DNA of 15,072 bases from Rickettsiales bacterium (GCA_031273075.1 JAISSM010000060.1:1-15072); one strand, 5' to 3'; counted from the stretch's first letter, positions 7,075-14,619 are shown. Notes: generated from the letters alone by a model not told the origin. Numbers and translations: made by a program.

Positions 7075-9174
7075 CTATTTTAGTATATCAATTAAAATAT
7101 CTTTCAATATAGTCCAGGCTATTGATGCGTTGTTATCAGAAAAATCAATCTCATTCTTTAATTCTGTAATAGGATGAATCGCGTTTCTATAGTCTTTTAT
7201 AAAATGGCTTAATTGCAATTTATCTTTAGATAAAATTGAAATATCATTAGCCACATAAAGCAATTCATTTAGAGTCATATTTTTTATAGATTTTTCTGAC
7301 TCATTCTTAGTCGACTTGTACAGCGTGTATTTTTCTATATTTTTATCCATCAAAAGGGCGGTTAATACAGTTTCTAGAATGCTGCCACACAAAATCATTC
7401 CGGCTTTATTCTGATGAGATACTATACAAATTACACATTCTTGAATATCCCTGGATATTATTTTGCGTAATCCTATATCTTTAATATTTATAAGTCTATC
7501 TTCTAAATCTTGGTTATACCCCATTACTTCCAGATAAATTAAATTTATATTCTTCGCGAATGATTTTATTTTCTCTTCTTTAGTATCCCTAATATATTTT
7601 CTTACATTTGTAATGTTATTTTTTGCTATGGTGTCATTAGGGTCATTTTTATATGCCATTAGATAATATTCATAGGCTAAGCTTTCTTCTCCCTTGTTTT
7701 CATATATTACGCCAAGATTATTTAATACAGCGGAATTATTTGGCTGTGTTTTAAGTATTTCTTTATAAAACGTTTCTGCTTTCGATTTATCCGTTCCCCC
7801 ATAGGCAAATGCAATTTCAAACATTTTGTTTGATTTTTTCAAGACGCTGAGAGAAGAAAAGTTTGCCAGTTCGGCAATTTTTTCATACTTATATTCCCCA
7901 TCTTCACCCCATATTTTATCTATAATTGAGTCAAAAGCATCTGAAACAAAAAATTCTGTATTAAACAAGGATTCATCTTTTAGCTTTTTGATAATAGCAT
8001 TATATATTTGACCAAATTCATTGTCGGAACTTTTAAAAATGGCATCATCAATTAAAAGCGGATAATCTAAATCTTCTGGAACTCCATAGGATACCATGTC
8101 CATATAAGAACAAAAAGCATCTAAATATAAATTATAGTTAATTTGAGTATTAATAATTATGTAATACAATATTTTATTGTTATATGGATTTTTAGATAGA
8201 TAACGTTTCAGATAACCAATATCTTTTTTATCGCATCTGTTATCAAACCCGCTGTATTTTGGGGAGTACATATAAATTATCTTCAGAATTTCATTTTTTT
8301 CCCTTCTTTTGGCATCTTTTTTATATAATTTTGATAACTGGCAAAAAACATTAAGATATAACTTTTCCAAATTAGGCCATATCGGACTCCAAGGGCAAGG
8401 CTCAAAATCCGCGAATGTTATTTTTGAGGTTGGTATATTATCAAATAAGTTATTTAATTCTTTTGTATTATTTTGCTTTATATAGATTAGAAGTAAGCCT
8501 ATATATGGCGCATAGTTGAGATTGTTTTTAATGTCTTTTAATTTTACTTCATTTAATATCTTTCCGGCTTCTTGTAAATCGCTAGTATCATCCTTGTTGG
8601 CCAAAAATAACCCTTTTAATAACTCAAAGAAAATTTTATTGTCAGCATCTAAATCTTCCGTGTCTAAGATTGATTGAATAAAGGGCCCGGTAGACTCCCA
8701 ATTGTTTTGTGATATAAAATATTCTATCACTTCAGCCATAACCTCAAAATCCTTAATGTTTTTTTCTATAATATCTGAAATATATTTTTCTTTGTCATAA
8801 TTAGATTTAGATTGAATTAACAATTGCTTGTATATAATAGGGCTGTTTGGATAATACTTCAATCCTAACTGTAAACAATTGTTAACGACATTTTTATCAT
8901 CTTCCAAATCAGCCATATATTGAAAGGCCCTTTCTGTAGGGGCGGTTGATTCAATAGATTTTAGAAAATATTGTTTCGCAGTTTTCGGATTTCTGTCATT
9001 ATTTGCATAAGTATAATAAATATATCCTTTTAGATAATTAGCATAGCTCATAGTTGCCTCATCGGGCTGTTTGGCCATAATTTCATCCAATAAAGATAGT
9101 CCCTCTGAAAATTTTTTCTCATTTATAAGTTTGAGGACTTTATTTATATCTTTCTCTGCATTAGACTTGGTCAT
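7075..9174 (-). CDS. Large TPR-repeat protein with HEPN-like C-terminal domain
   Basis: This 699-residue, apparently cytoplasmic protein lacks a signal peptide and membrane segments. The N-terminal part (about 1-110) and residues about 455-530 show tetratricopeptide-type helix pairs, such as NNLGVIYENKGEESLAYEYYLMAY; the middle is alpha-helical and probably TPR-like. The last 120 residues have the form AGMILCGSILETVLTALLMDK ... FIKDYRNAIHP, with Arg663-Asn664 and His667. This is typical of HEPN or DUF4145-like helical domains, some of which are RNases in toxin or defence systems; the assignment is inference. AAGGAT lies about 7 nt before ATG 9174. The gene is far more AT-rich than its neighbours and lies between two copies of a direct repeat, indicating horizontal acquisition. 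Confidence 0.8.
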   Translation of the reverse strand: MTKSNAEKDINKVLKLINEKKFSEGLSLLDEIMAKQPDEATMSYANYLKGYIYYTYANNDRNPKTAKQYFLKSIESTAPTERAFQYMADLEDDKNVVNNCLQLGLKYYPNSPIIYKQLLIQSKSNYDKEKYISDIIEKNIKDFEVMAEVIEYFISQNNWESTGPFIQSILDTEDLDADNKIFFELLKGLFLANKDDTSDLQEAGKILNEVKLKDIKNNLNYAPYIGLLLIYIKQNNTKELNNLFDNIPTSKITFADFEPCPWSPIWPNLEKLYLNVFCQLSKLYKKDAKRREKNEILKIIYMYSPKYSGFDNRCDKKDIGYLKRYLSKNPYNNKILYYIIINTQINYNLYLDAFCSYMDMVSYGVPEDLDYPLLIDDAIFKSSDNEFGQIYNAIIKKLKDESLFNTEFFVSDAFDSIIDKIWGEDGEYKYEKIAELANFSSLSVLKKSNKMFEIAFAYGGTDKSKAETFYKEILKTQPNNSAVLNNLGVIYENKGEESLAYEYYLMAYKNDPNDTIAKNNITNVRKYIRDTKEEKIKSFAKNINLIYLEVMGYNQDLEDRLINIKDIGLRKIISRDIQECVICIVSHQNKAGMILCGSILETVLTALLMDKNIEKYTLYKSTKNESEKSIKNMTLNELLYVANDISILSKDKLQLSHFIKDYRNAIHPITELKNEIDFSDNNASIAWTILKDILIDILK

Positions 9175-9202
9175 ATTTGTATCCTTATTATCGAACTATA
9201 GT

Positions 9203-9232
9203 ATTATAAGATATTTTTTTAGATAAAAGCAA
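9203..9232 (-). promoter_or_regulatory. Possible promoter of the TPR-HEPN gene
   Basis: On the minus strand, TTGCTT (9232-9227) and a perfect TATAAT (9208-9203) are separated by 18 bp. The -35 match is poor. The start codon is 28 nt further on, preceded by a Shine-Dalgarno-like AAGGAT, so this gene has a normal leader, unlike several chromosomal genes here. Confidence 0.4.
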
Positions 9233-9312
9233 AGATTAACATCATGTGATAATTCTTCTTCTTATGAGATGCGGAAAGGAGTCAAGTGTCCTAGAAAATC
9301 GGATAGTTGAAA

Positions 9313-9471
9313 ATGGTTGCGCCGGATGGCAAAATGCGTGAAACGGACGTCGTGGATGGTACATCGTGCAGCGATGGTTATGTAGAAACGACCACTCCTT
9401 CCCTTACAATATCGGGCAGTGGTTCGGATACAAAGGGAACATTCACATACGGCGCCTGCACTGCGAATTAA
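9313..9471 (+). pseudogene. 3' fragment of a CWC-family gene
   Basis: An in-frame stretch of 52 codons from ATG 9313 ends in TAA 9469-9471. Its last part is identical in protein to the end of paralogue 1 except for one Thr/Ala change (GACTAN versus GTCTAN). Its first 20 or so codons (NGCAPDGKMRETDVVDGTSC) are unlike paralogue 1 but keep the pattern of the family's C-terminal module (D-x3-x-SC-x-x-GYV). No signal peptide or CWC core is present and a TAG lies just upstream at 9304-9306. It is the remnant of another family member, or a recombination hybrid. Confidence 0.65.
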
Positions 9472-9472
9472 T
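9376..9472 (+). repeat. 97-bp direct repeat, right copy
   Basis: Copy of 6759-6855 with one mismatch, marking the right border of the AT-rich island. Similarity drops abruptly at both ends of the repeat. Together with the promoter and the fragment, this explains most of the 308 bases between the TPR and yifB genes; 9233-9312 holds nothing else that I can identify. Confidence 0.95.
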
Positions 9473-9482
9473 AAATTAAAAT

Positions 9483-11006
9483 TTAGAATTTGCCGCGGGT
9501 GGTCGGACGATAGGACAAAGCCTCCGCCACGTCTGTTTCCGTAATCGCATCCGCGCCCTTAAGGTCCGCGATCGTTCGCGCAAGGCGTTTGATTCTGTTA
9601 TATCCGCGCGCGGAGAGTCCCATTTTTTCGGCCGCTTCGTTCAATAAAGCCAAAGGTTTTTCATACAATCTGACGACCGCGTCAAGGTTTTTCCCGTCCA
9701 AATTCGCATTAAGTATTTCTTTCCCGAAAAGGCGCATGCTTCGCCCAAGCTGACGCTCCCTCGCCTTTGCCACGCGCGCGCGAATCGTCGCGCTTTCCTC
9801 CGCCCGGGTTTGTTCCGCCATTTCCCACGGGTTCACCGCATCCACTTCCACATGCAAATCTATTCTGTCCAAAAGAGGCCCGCTGATTTTATTTTGATAC
9901 GCTTCCGCGCACCTGGGCGCTTTCGAGCACGCGAGTTTCGGATTTTTAAGGTGCCCGCACGGGCACGGATTCATAGCCGCGATGAATTGAAAGTTCGCCG
10001 GGTACGACGCGGTTCTTCTTGCGCGCGAGACAAGTATTTGTTTCGATTCCATAGGCTGGCGCAATATTTCAAGCGTCTGCCGGCCGAACTCCGGCAATTC
10101 GTCCAAAAACAAGACCCCGTTGTGCGCAAGGGATATTTCGCCGGGCGACGCTTTCGCGCCGCCGCCGGCCAAGGCGATATTGCTTGCCGAATGATGCACG
10201 GGGCGAAACGGCCTTGACGTGATCAATCCCCGATTTTCCAATTTTCCGGCGATTGAATAGATCATAGACGTTTCCAAAATCTCGGTTGCCGTCATGTCCG
10301 GCAGTATTCCGGGCATTCTGGACGCCAGCATCGTTTTGCCGGTTCCCGGCGGTCCGACCATCAGGACCGCGTGTCCGCCCGCCGCCGCGATCTCAAGCGC
10401 CCGTTTCGCCGCGGCCTGGCCGCGCACGTCCGCAAAGTCCGGCGCGTGCGACGTTTCGTTCGTCCGGATCAGTTTCGGAATCGGGATGATTTGCGTTCCC
10501 TTGAAATGGTTTATCAACGACAATATGTGATTGGGCGCGAGGATATTCTTCGTTCCCGCCCATCGCGCTTCCGTTCCGTTTTCTTCGGGGCATATCACGC
10601 CCAGATTTTTCGACATGGCGTACACGCTTGCCGGCAGGACCGACGCGGTTTTTCGGACGGTGCCGTCGAGTCCGACTTCTCCCATTATAATATATTTTTC
10701 CAATTCCTCTTTCGGAAGGATGTCAAGCGCGGTCAAAATCCCGCACAAAATCGGAAGGTCGAAGGCCGACCCGGATTTTTCTATGTCCGACGGCGCGAGG
10801 TTCACCGTGATTTTTTGCCGCGGCAGCGACATGTTAAGCGAAAATATCGCGTTCTTTATGCGCTCTTTGGACTCATTGACCGCCTTGTCGACCAAGCCCA
10901 CTATCGAGAACGGGTCCTTGTCCGTCAATCCCGGCGTAAGCTGGACCTGAACGTCCACCGGCGTCGGAGTCATTCCGTCAAAGATAAGGGTTTTCAACGT
11001 CAGCAT
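9483..11006 (-). CDS. yifB: YifB/ComM-family AAA+ ATPase (Mg-chelatase-like)
   Basis: The 507 residues match the usual length of the YifB/ComM family, hexameric helicases that drive branch migration during integration of incoming DNA by homologous recombination. The N-terminal Lon-like/ChlI domain (1-170) is followed by the AAA+ core, with Walker A GPPGTGKT (218-225) and Walker B VLFLDE (298-303). The motif NPCPCGH with Cys348, 350, 360 and 366 is the family's zinc-like insert. The C-terminal helical domain (GYNRIKRLARTIADL) is complete. ATG 11006 begins 7 bases after the priA stop, so translation is probably coupled. In ComM-bearing bacteria the protein supports natural transformation; no other competence gene is seen here. 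Confidence 0.93.
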   Translation of the reverse strand: MLTLKTLIFDGMTPTPVDVQVQLTPGLTDKDPFSIVGLVDKAVNESKERIKNAIFSLNMSLPRQKITVNLAPSDIEKSGSAFDLPILCGILTALDILPKEELEKYIIMGEVGLDGTVRKTASVLPASVYAMSKNLGVICPEENGTEARWAGTKNILAPNHILSLINHFKGTQIIPIPKLIRTNETSHAPDFADVRGQAAAKRALEIAAAGGHAVLMVGPPGTGKTMLASRMPGILPDMTATEILETSMIYSIAGKLENRGLITSRPFRPVHHSASNIALAGGGAKASPGEISLAHNGVLFLDELPEFGRQTLEILRQPMESKQILVSRARRTASYPANFQFIAAMNPCPCGHLKNPKLACSKAPRCAEAYQNKISGPLLDRIDLHVEVDAVNPWEMAEQTRAEESATIRARVAKARERQLGRSMRLFGKEILNANLDGKNLDAVVRLYEKPLALLNEAAEKMGLSARGYNRIKRLARTIADLKGADAITETDVAEALSYRPTTRGKF

Positions 11007-11013
11007 CGGGGGA

Positions 11014-11970
11014 TTATTTTTTCCTTTGATCCGCGATTTCTATGTTCGGAATCATAGCGCCGCCGAACCTTGATGTCAATTTGGATGATTTGTATTTGCC
11101 GATGTCGACGTTCCTTATCGTTTCGAACGACGGCGTGGCGGACGCTAGTATGATCGGAAAATTCGATATCTTCGCAAGAAGTATCGCCATGTCGCGCGCG
11201 TGATAGTTTCCCATTTCCTCCTGCTTATACGACATGTCGTGCTCTTCATCCACGACGATAAGCCCCAAGTCCTGATACGGAAGAAACAGCGCCGACCGCG
11301 TCCCGACCACCAATTTTATTTCGCCGTCCAGAACGCCGTGCCACACGTCGCGTCTTTTCGCCGGCGTAAGATTGCTGTGCCATATCGTCGGCGGCGCGCC
11401 GAAGCGTTCGGCAAACTTTGTCATGAACTGCGCGGTCAGGGCGATTTCCGGCATCATGATAAGGACCGATTTCCCGTCCGTCATGGTTCGCCACGCCGCG
11501 TCGAAATACACCTGGGTTTTTCCGGATCCGGTTACCCCGTCCAGAAGGTGGACGCCGAATCCCGAAAGGTTTATGCTTTGGGCCGCTGTCTTTTGCTCGT
11601 CGTTAAGCACTATACTATCGGTGTTGCGATATTCGATATGCGACATGCGATATGATTTTGAGAAGTCGGCCGCGCCCGTCATCAATTTAAGCGCCGCGCC
11701 CATCGGCATCATCGTCCATTCGGACATTTTGCAAAGCCATTCCACGGTCGCCTTCGGAACGCCTTTGCCGCGCCGGGTCAAAACGGGCTTTATTTTTTCC
11801 GGCGCTATGCCGCCTGCGCCTTTGCCTATAACCAATCCCGTGAATTTTTTATTCACGACCGTGACGTCGACAAAATCCCCGACGTCCGTATTTTCAGTCG
11901 CCCGATAGTCGTATCCCTCATTGGTCACATTCGGGATCAACACCTTTACTATATCGCCCTTGCAAAACAT
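11014..11970 (-). CDS. priA: Truncated PriA (N-terminal and first helicase domain only)
   Basis: PriA restarts stalled replication forks as a 3'-5' helicase of about 650-730 residues. This copy has only 318. The DNA-binding N-terminus (KVLIPNV...GYDYRATENT) is present, as is the first RecA-like domain with Walker A GVTGSGKT (145-152), DEEH (241-244) and SATPS (277-281). The short region before Walker A matches alphaproteobacterial PriA proteins. The frame ends at IEIADQRKK, where the zinc-binding region and second RecA-like domain should follow, and yifB begins 7 bp later. Without the second domain, ATP hydrolysis and unwinding should fail, unless the rest is encoded elsewhere. The domain that remains is intact and shows no internal stop. 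The start overlaps the end of miaA by 53 bases; a GTG at 11943 is an alternative. Confidence 0.85.
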   Translation of the reverse strand: MFCKGDIVKVLIPNVTNEGYDYRATENTDVGDFVDVTVVNKKFTGLVIGKGAGGIAPEKIKPVLTRRGKGVPKATVEWLCKMSEWTMMPMGAALKLMTGAADFSKSYRMSHIEYRNTDSIVLNDEQKTAAQSINLSGFGVHLLDGVTGSGKTQVYFDAAWRTMTDGKSVLIMMPEIALTAQFMTKFAERFGAPPTIWHSNLTPAKRRDVWHGVLDGEIKLVVGTRSALFLPYQDLGLIVVDEEHDMSYKQEEMGNYHARDMAILLAKISNFPIILASATPSFETIRNVDIGKYKSSKLTSRFGGAMIPNIEIADQRKK

Positions 11971-12829
11971 TTTCCAAATCCTTTTCCGTCGGAATCCTGT
12001 ATATCGACATGTCCGGGTCGAACTGGTTCCTGAACCACGTTCTTTGCCGTTTCGCGTACTGTTCCGTTCGAACGGCCAGGTTTTCCAGCGATTCCTCCAA
12101 CTGGGCCTCCCCCCTTATCACCCGCGACAATTCGTCTATGCCTATCGCGCGGTCGGTAAGCGTCACGTATTTTCTGACTTCGTTTATGGCGCCGTTCCTT
12201 ATCATGGCGCGAAGCCGCTCTCTTATCCTCGGGGCCAGGACGTCCCGGTGCGGCATTATAAGGATCTTTACCGGGGTCGGCGCGATCGCGCCGCGCCGCG
12301 GCAGCTGCTGCCATTCCGAAATGGGCCGGCCGGTTTCCAGAAAGACTTCCAGCGCGCGCATCATTCTCTGCGGGTCCGTGAATTCGAAGGCGAGCAGGGC
12401 CTTCGCCGCGTCCGGCGTTTCCATAACCATTTTGCGCGCCCTTTCCCGGTTCTCGTCCGATACTTCCGGGATCGGAGACATGCCGTTCACGATCGCGCCT
12501 ATGTAATATCCGCTTCCGCCGACGAACACCGGGACTTCGGCGCGCTCGTACTCCTCGTGCGCGAGTTTCAGATAATCCGTCACGGTTATCTGATCCCAAA
12601 GCTCTCTTATCGAAAACAGCTTGTGCGGAACGCCGTCGACCGCGCAATTGTCCGGGTCGATATTCGAAAGTCCGGCCAAAGGGCTTGCCGACAAGGTTTC
12701 AATTCCCTTGTATATTTGGACCGAATCCACGTTGATGACAGTTCCGTTTAGGGCTTTGGCGATTTTGTGCGCGAAGTCCGATTTGCCGGATGCGGTTGGG
12801 CCCGCAACAACGAAAGCTCTCTTTTCCAT
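11918..12829 (-). CDS. miaA: tRNA dimethylallyltransferase MiaA
   Basis: MiaA transfers the dimethylallyl group from DMAPP to N6 of A37 in tRNAs that read UNN codons, the first step toward ms2i6A. The P-loop GPTASGKS is at the N-terminus, followed by NVDSVQIYKG (the DSxQ motif), VFVGGSGYYIGA and the C-terminal RTEQYAKRQRTWFRNQF, all family hallmarks. I chose ATG 12829 (303 aa). Two upstream in-frame ATGs (12868, 12841) lie within the promoter (-35 and -10 boxes), so they cannot be transcribed from it. The gene heads the miaA-priA-yifB operon, with its 3' end overlapping priA. Confidence 0.93.
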   Translation of the reverse strand: MEKRAFVVAGPTASGKSDFAHKIAKALNGTVINVDSVQIYKGIETLSASPLAGLSNIDPDNCAVDGVPHKLFSIRELWDQITVTDYLKLAHEEYERAEVPVFVGGSGYYIGAIVNGMSPIPEVSDENRERARKMVMETPDAAKALLAFEFTDPQRMMRALEVFLETGRPISEWQQLPRRGAIAPTPVKILIMPHRDVLAPRIRERLRAMIRNGAINEVRKYVTLTDRAIGIDELSRVIRGEAQLEESLENLAVRTEQYAKRQRTWFRNQFDPDMSIYRIPTEKDLENVLQGRYSKGVDPECDQ

Positions 12830-12839
12830 TGTTTTTTGC

Positions 12840-12868
12840 ATTATAAAATGTAAAAATGCGATAGTCAA
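12840..12868 (-). promoter_or_regulatory. Sigma70-type promoter of miaA (near-leaderless)
   Basis: On the minus strand, TTGACT (12868-12863), a 17-bp spacer and a perfect TATAAT (12845-12840) form a strong promoter. Ten bases separate the -10 box from ATG 12829, so the leader would be only a few nucleotides, with no room for a Shine-Dalgarno. The -35 box overlaps the -35 of the divergent gapA promoter. Confidence 0.65.
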
Positions 12869-12890
12869 AAAGAAAAGATAGGAATATAAT
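12862..12890 (+). promoter_or_regulatory. Probable promoter of gapA
   Basis: TAGTCA (12862-12867, four of six consensus bases), 17 bp, then a perfect TATAAT (12885-12890). ATG 12892 follows after one base, and a second in-frame ATG, 12898, lies seven bases after the -10 box, matching a leaderless start. Alternatively AGGA at 12879-12882 serves as a Shine-Dalgarno for ATG 12892 if transcription begins further upstream. Confidence 0.5.
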
Positions 12891-12891
12891 C

Positions 12892-13908
12892 ATGCCGATG
12901 AAAAGAAAAATACGGGTTGCCATCAACGGATTCGGGCGGATAGGGCGATTGGTTCTCCGCGCCGCGATCGAATCAAAGCGCGACGATATCGAATTCGTCG
13001 CGGTGAACGATCTTATGCCGGCCGATCAATCCGCGTTTCTTTTGGCCCGCGATTCGGTGCACGGGGCGCTTGGCGTCGAGGCGAAAGAATCCGGCGGTCA
13101 TATTATCGTCGGGCGTCATAAGATAAAAGTTTTGTCCGAAAAGGATCCGACAAAACTTCCGTGGAAAAAAATGGACATAGACATAGTCATGGAATGCACC
13201 GGGCTGTTCGCGTCGGCCGAAAAAGCGCGCGTTCATTTGGATGCGGGCGCAAAGCGCGTTCTTGTGTCCGCCCCTTCCGACGGCGCGGACGCGACAATCG
13301 TTTACGGCGTCAACGACAATGTTCTTAAAAAAAGCCACAGGATAATTTCCAACGGATCGTGCACTACAAATTGTCTGGCGCCGATCGCAAAGGTCGTCGA
13401 CGACGCGTTCGGGATTGTCAAGGGCTGGATGACGACGGTTCATTCGTACACAGGCGATCAGCAGTTGCTGGATAAAAATCACAATGATTTTCGGCGCGCG
13501 CGTGCGGCCGCGCTTTCAATAATCCCGTCGTCGACCGGCGCGGCAAAGGCCATAGGTTTGGTGTTGCCGAAGCTTAACGGCAAATTGAACGGGACCGCGA
13601 TCCGCGTTCCGACGCCGGACGTGTCGATCACGGAGCTGGTCGTCGAAGTGAAGAAAAAAGCCGATGCGGCCGCGATCGACAAGGCGATGAAAACGGCCTC
13701 GGCCGGAAAGTTGAAAGGCATATTGGGATACAGCGATCTGCCGCTTGTTTCGGCGGACTTTATCCACGACGGGCACAGCGCGGTATATGACGCGACAATG
13801 ACGAAAGTCGTCGGAGAAAATCTTATTCATATCGCGGCGTGGTATGATAATGAATGGGGATTCTCGAACCGCATGCTTGACGTCGCGGCCAAGATCGGGA
13901 AATTGTAA
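12892..13908 (+). CDS. gapA: Glyceraldehyde-3-phosphate dehydrogenase (NAD-dependent type)
   Basis: GAPDH oxidises glyceraldehyde-3-phosphate to 1,3-bisphosphoglycerate in glycolysis. The 338-residue protein is full length. It has the Rossmann motif INGFGRIGR and VAVNDL with the Asp that favours NAD. The catalytic motif SNGSCTTNCLAP has Cys157 (155 from the second ATG). HSYTGDQQLLD, with the catalytic His, and RVPTPDVS follow, then the C-terminal WYDNEWGFSNRM. The start is either ATG 12892 or ATG 12898; promoter geometry favours 12898 on a leaderless transcript, giving 336 aa. The stop is one base from the stop of the convergent gene at 13910, with no terminator between them. Confidence 0.95.
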   Translation: MPMKRKIRVAINGFGRIGRLVLRAAIESKRDDIEFVAVNDLMPADQSAFLLARDSVHGALGVEAKESGGHIIVGRHKIKVLSEKDPTKLPWKKMDIDIVMECTGLFASAEKARVHLDAGAKRVLVSAPSDGADATIVYGVNDNVLKKSHRIISNGSCTTNCLAPIAKVVDDAFGIVKGWMTTVHSYTGDQQLLDKNHNDFRRARAAALSIIPSSTGAAKAIGLVLPKLNGKLNGTAIRVPTPDVSITELVVEVKKKADAAAIDKAMKTASAGKLKGILGYSDLPLVSADFIHDGHSAVYDATMTKVVGENLIHIAAWYDNEWGFSNRMLDVAAKIGKL

Positions 13909-13909
13909 G

Positions 13910-14602
13910 TTACGGTACCGTGCAGGTCATAGTGTCGAGCGTTCCTTTAGGGTCGTCGCATCCTGTTACTTCAAATCCGACAATCAAAAATTCGTCATTT
14001 GCTTTTACATATCCGGATGGACAATTGTTGTCGCATGTCACAACATAATCGTCGTCATTGACCAAACTTGATCCGCTCGGACAGGTCAGATAGGTGAGCG
14101 TAAGAAGCGCGGAACGGGGACAGACGTTGCCCGCGCCGCTCCGAACGCAGCTGTTCGCGCAGAAGTACGCGCAATCCTGCCGACAGCTGTCCGCGGAGTA
14201 GTAGTAGTTGCCGAACACCCAGAGCGCGCCATTACTGTCTGCAGGACAGATTTGATTATTAGTACTATCAACTATGCTTGTGGCTCTGCACCAACAATAT
14301 TCTCCGTTGCTGGAAGTGTCGGCCATGGGTGGGTTTGTCGTACCATTTGCTGAACATCTCGATTGACCGCTTATACTCCCAGTTCTGCCAAGTCCGTTTG
14401 TTATTGTTACGGTCCAAGTGGCATCGGCACTGCTTGAGGCTGTGTTGCATGTAGGGTTGCATGTATAACTGCTGTTACTGGTTATATTGGTATTGCTTTT
14501 CCAAGGGTGAGAGGTCACCCAAGCGCACGGGGATGCGGCATGCGACGGGGCAATTAACAGTGAACAATTAACAATTAACAATGTCACTAAAAGTTTTTTC
14601 AT
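13910..14602 (-). CDS. Cysteine-rich exported protein, CWC family (paralogue 2)
   Basis: This 230-residue protein has a signal peptide (about 1-22, cleavage after PSHA) and a cysteine-rich mature chain. It repeats the order seen in the 6156 gene: ATWTVTITNG, SGQSRCSANGTTNPP, GEYCWCRATS (Cys103-Trp-Cys105), CPADSNGALW, CRQDCAYFCANSC. The C-terminal module is TCPSGS, NCPSGYV, DPKGT, TCTVP. ATG 14602 is preceded by AAAAGGG, 8 nt upstream. Codons 9-18 are built from a 7-bp tandem repeat. The gene lies 17 bp downstream of paralogue 3 and is probably co-transcribed with it. An in-frame upstream ATG at 14782 lies inside paralogue 3 and was rejected. Function unknown. Confidence 0.75.
   Translation of the reverse strand: MKKLLVTLLIVNCSLLIAPSHAASPCAWVTSHPWKSNTNITSNSSYTCNPTCNTASSSADATWTVTITNGLGRTGSISGQSRCSANGTTNPPMADTSSNGEYCWCRATSIVDSTNNQICPADSNGALWVFGNYYYSADSCRQDCAYFCANSCVRSGAGNVCPRSALLTLTYLTCPSGSSLVNDDDYVVTCDNNCPSGYVKANDEFLIVGFEVTGCDDPKGTLDTMTCTVP
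14551..14578 (-). repeat. 7-bp tandem repeat in the signal-peptide codons of paralogue 2
   Basis: On the + strand the units are CAATTAA, CAGTGAA, CAATTAA, CAATTAA, in perfect 7-bp register, followed by a partial CAATGTC. On the coding strand they encode LIVNCSLLI, the hydrophobic core of the signal peptide. Seven is not a multiple of three, so gain or loss of a unit would shift the frame. Confidence 0.85.
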
Positions 14603-14619
14603 ATCATGTGCCCTTTTAT

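Noticed and set aside
6855..9375. Insertion sequence or prophage
   Set aside because: No transposase, integrase or terminal inverted repeats are visible; only direct repeats of a gene tail flank the island.
12830..12868. Upstream in-frame starts for miaA (ATG 12868 and 12841)
   Set aside because: Both fall inside the -35/-10 promoter elements, and the P-loop begins close after ATG 12829, as in other MiaA proteins.
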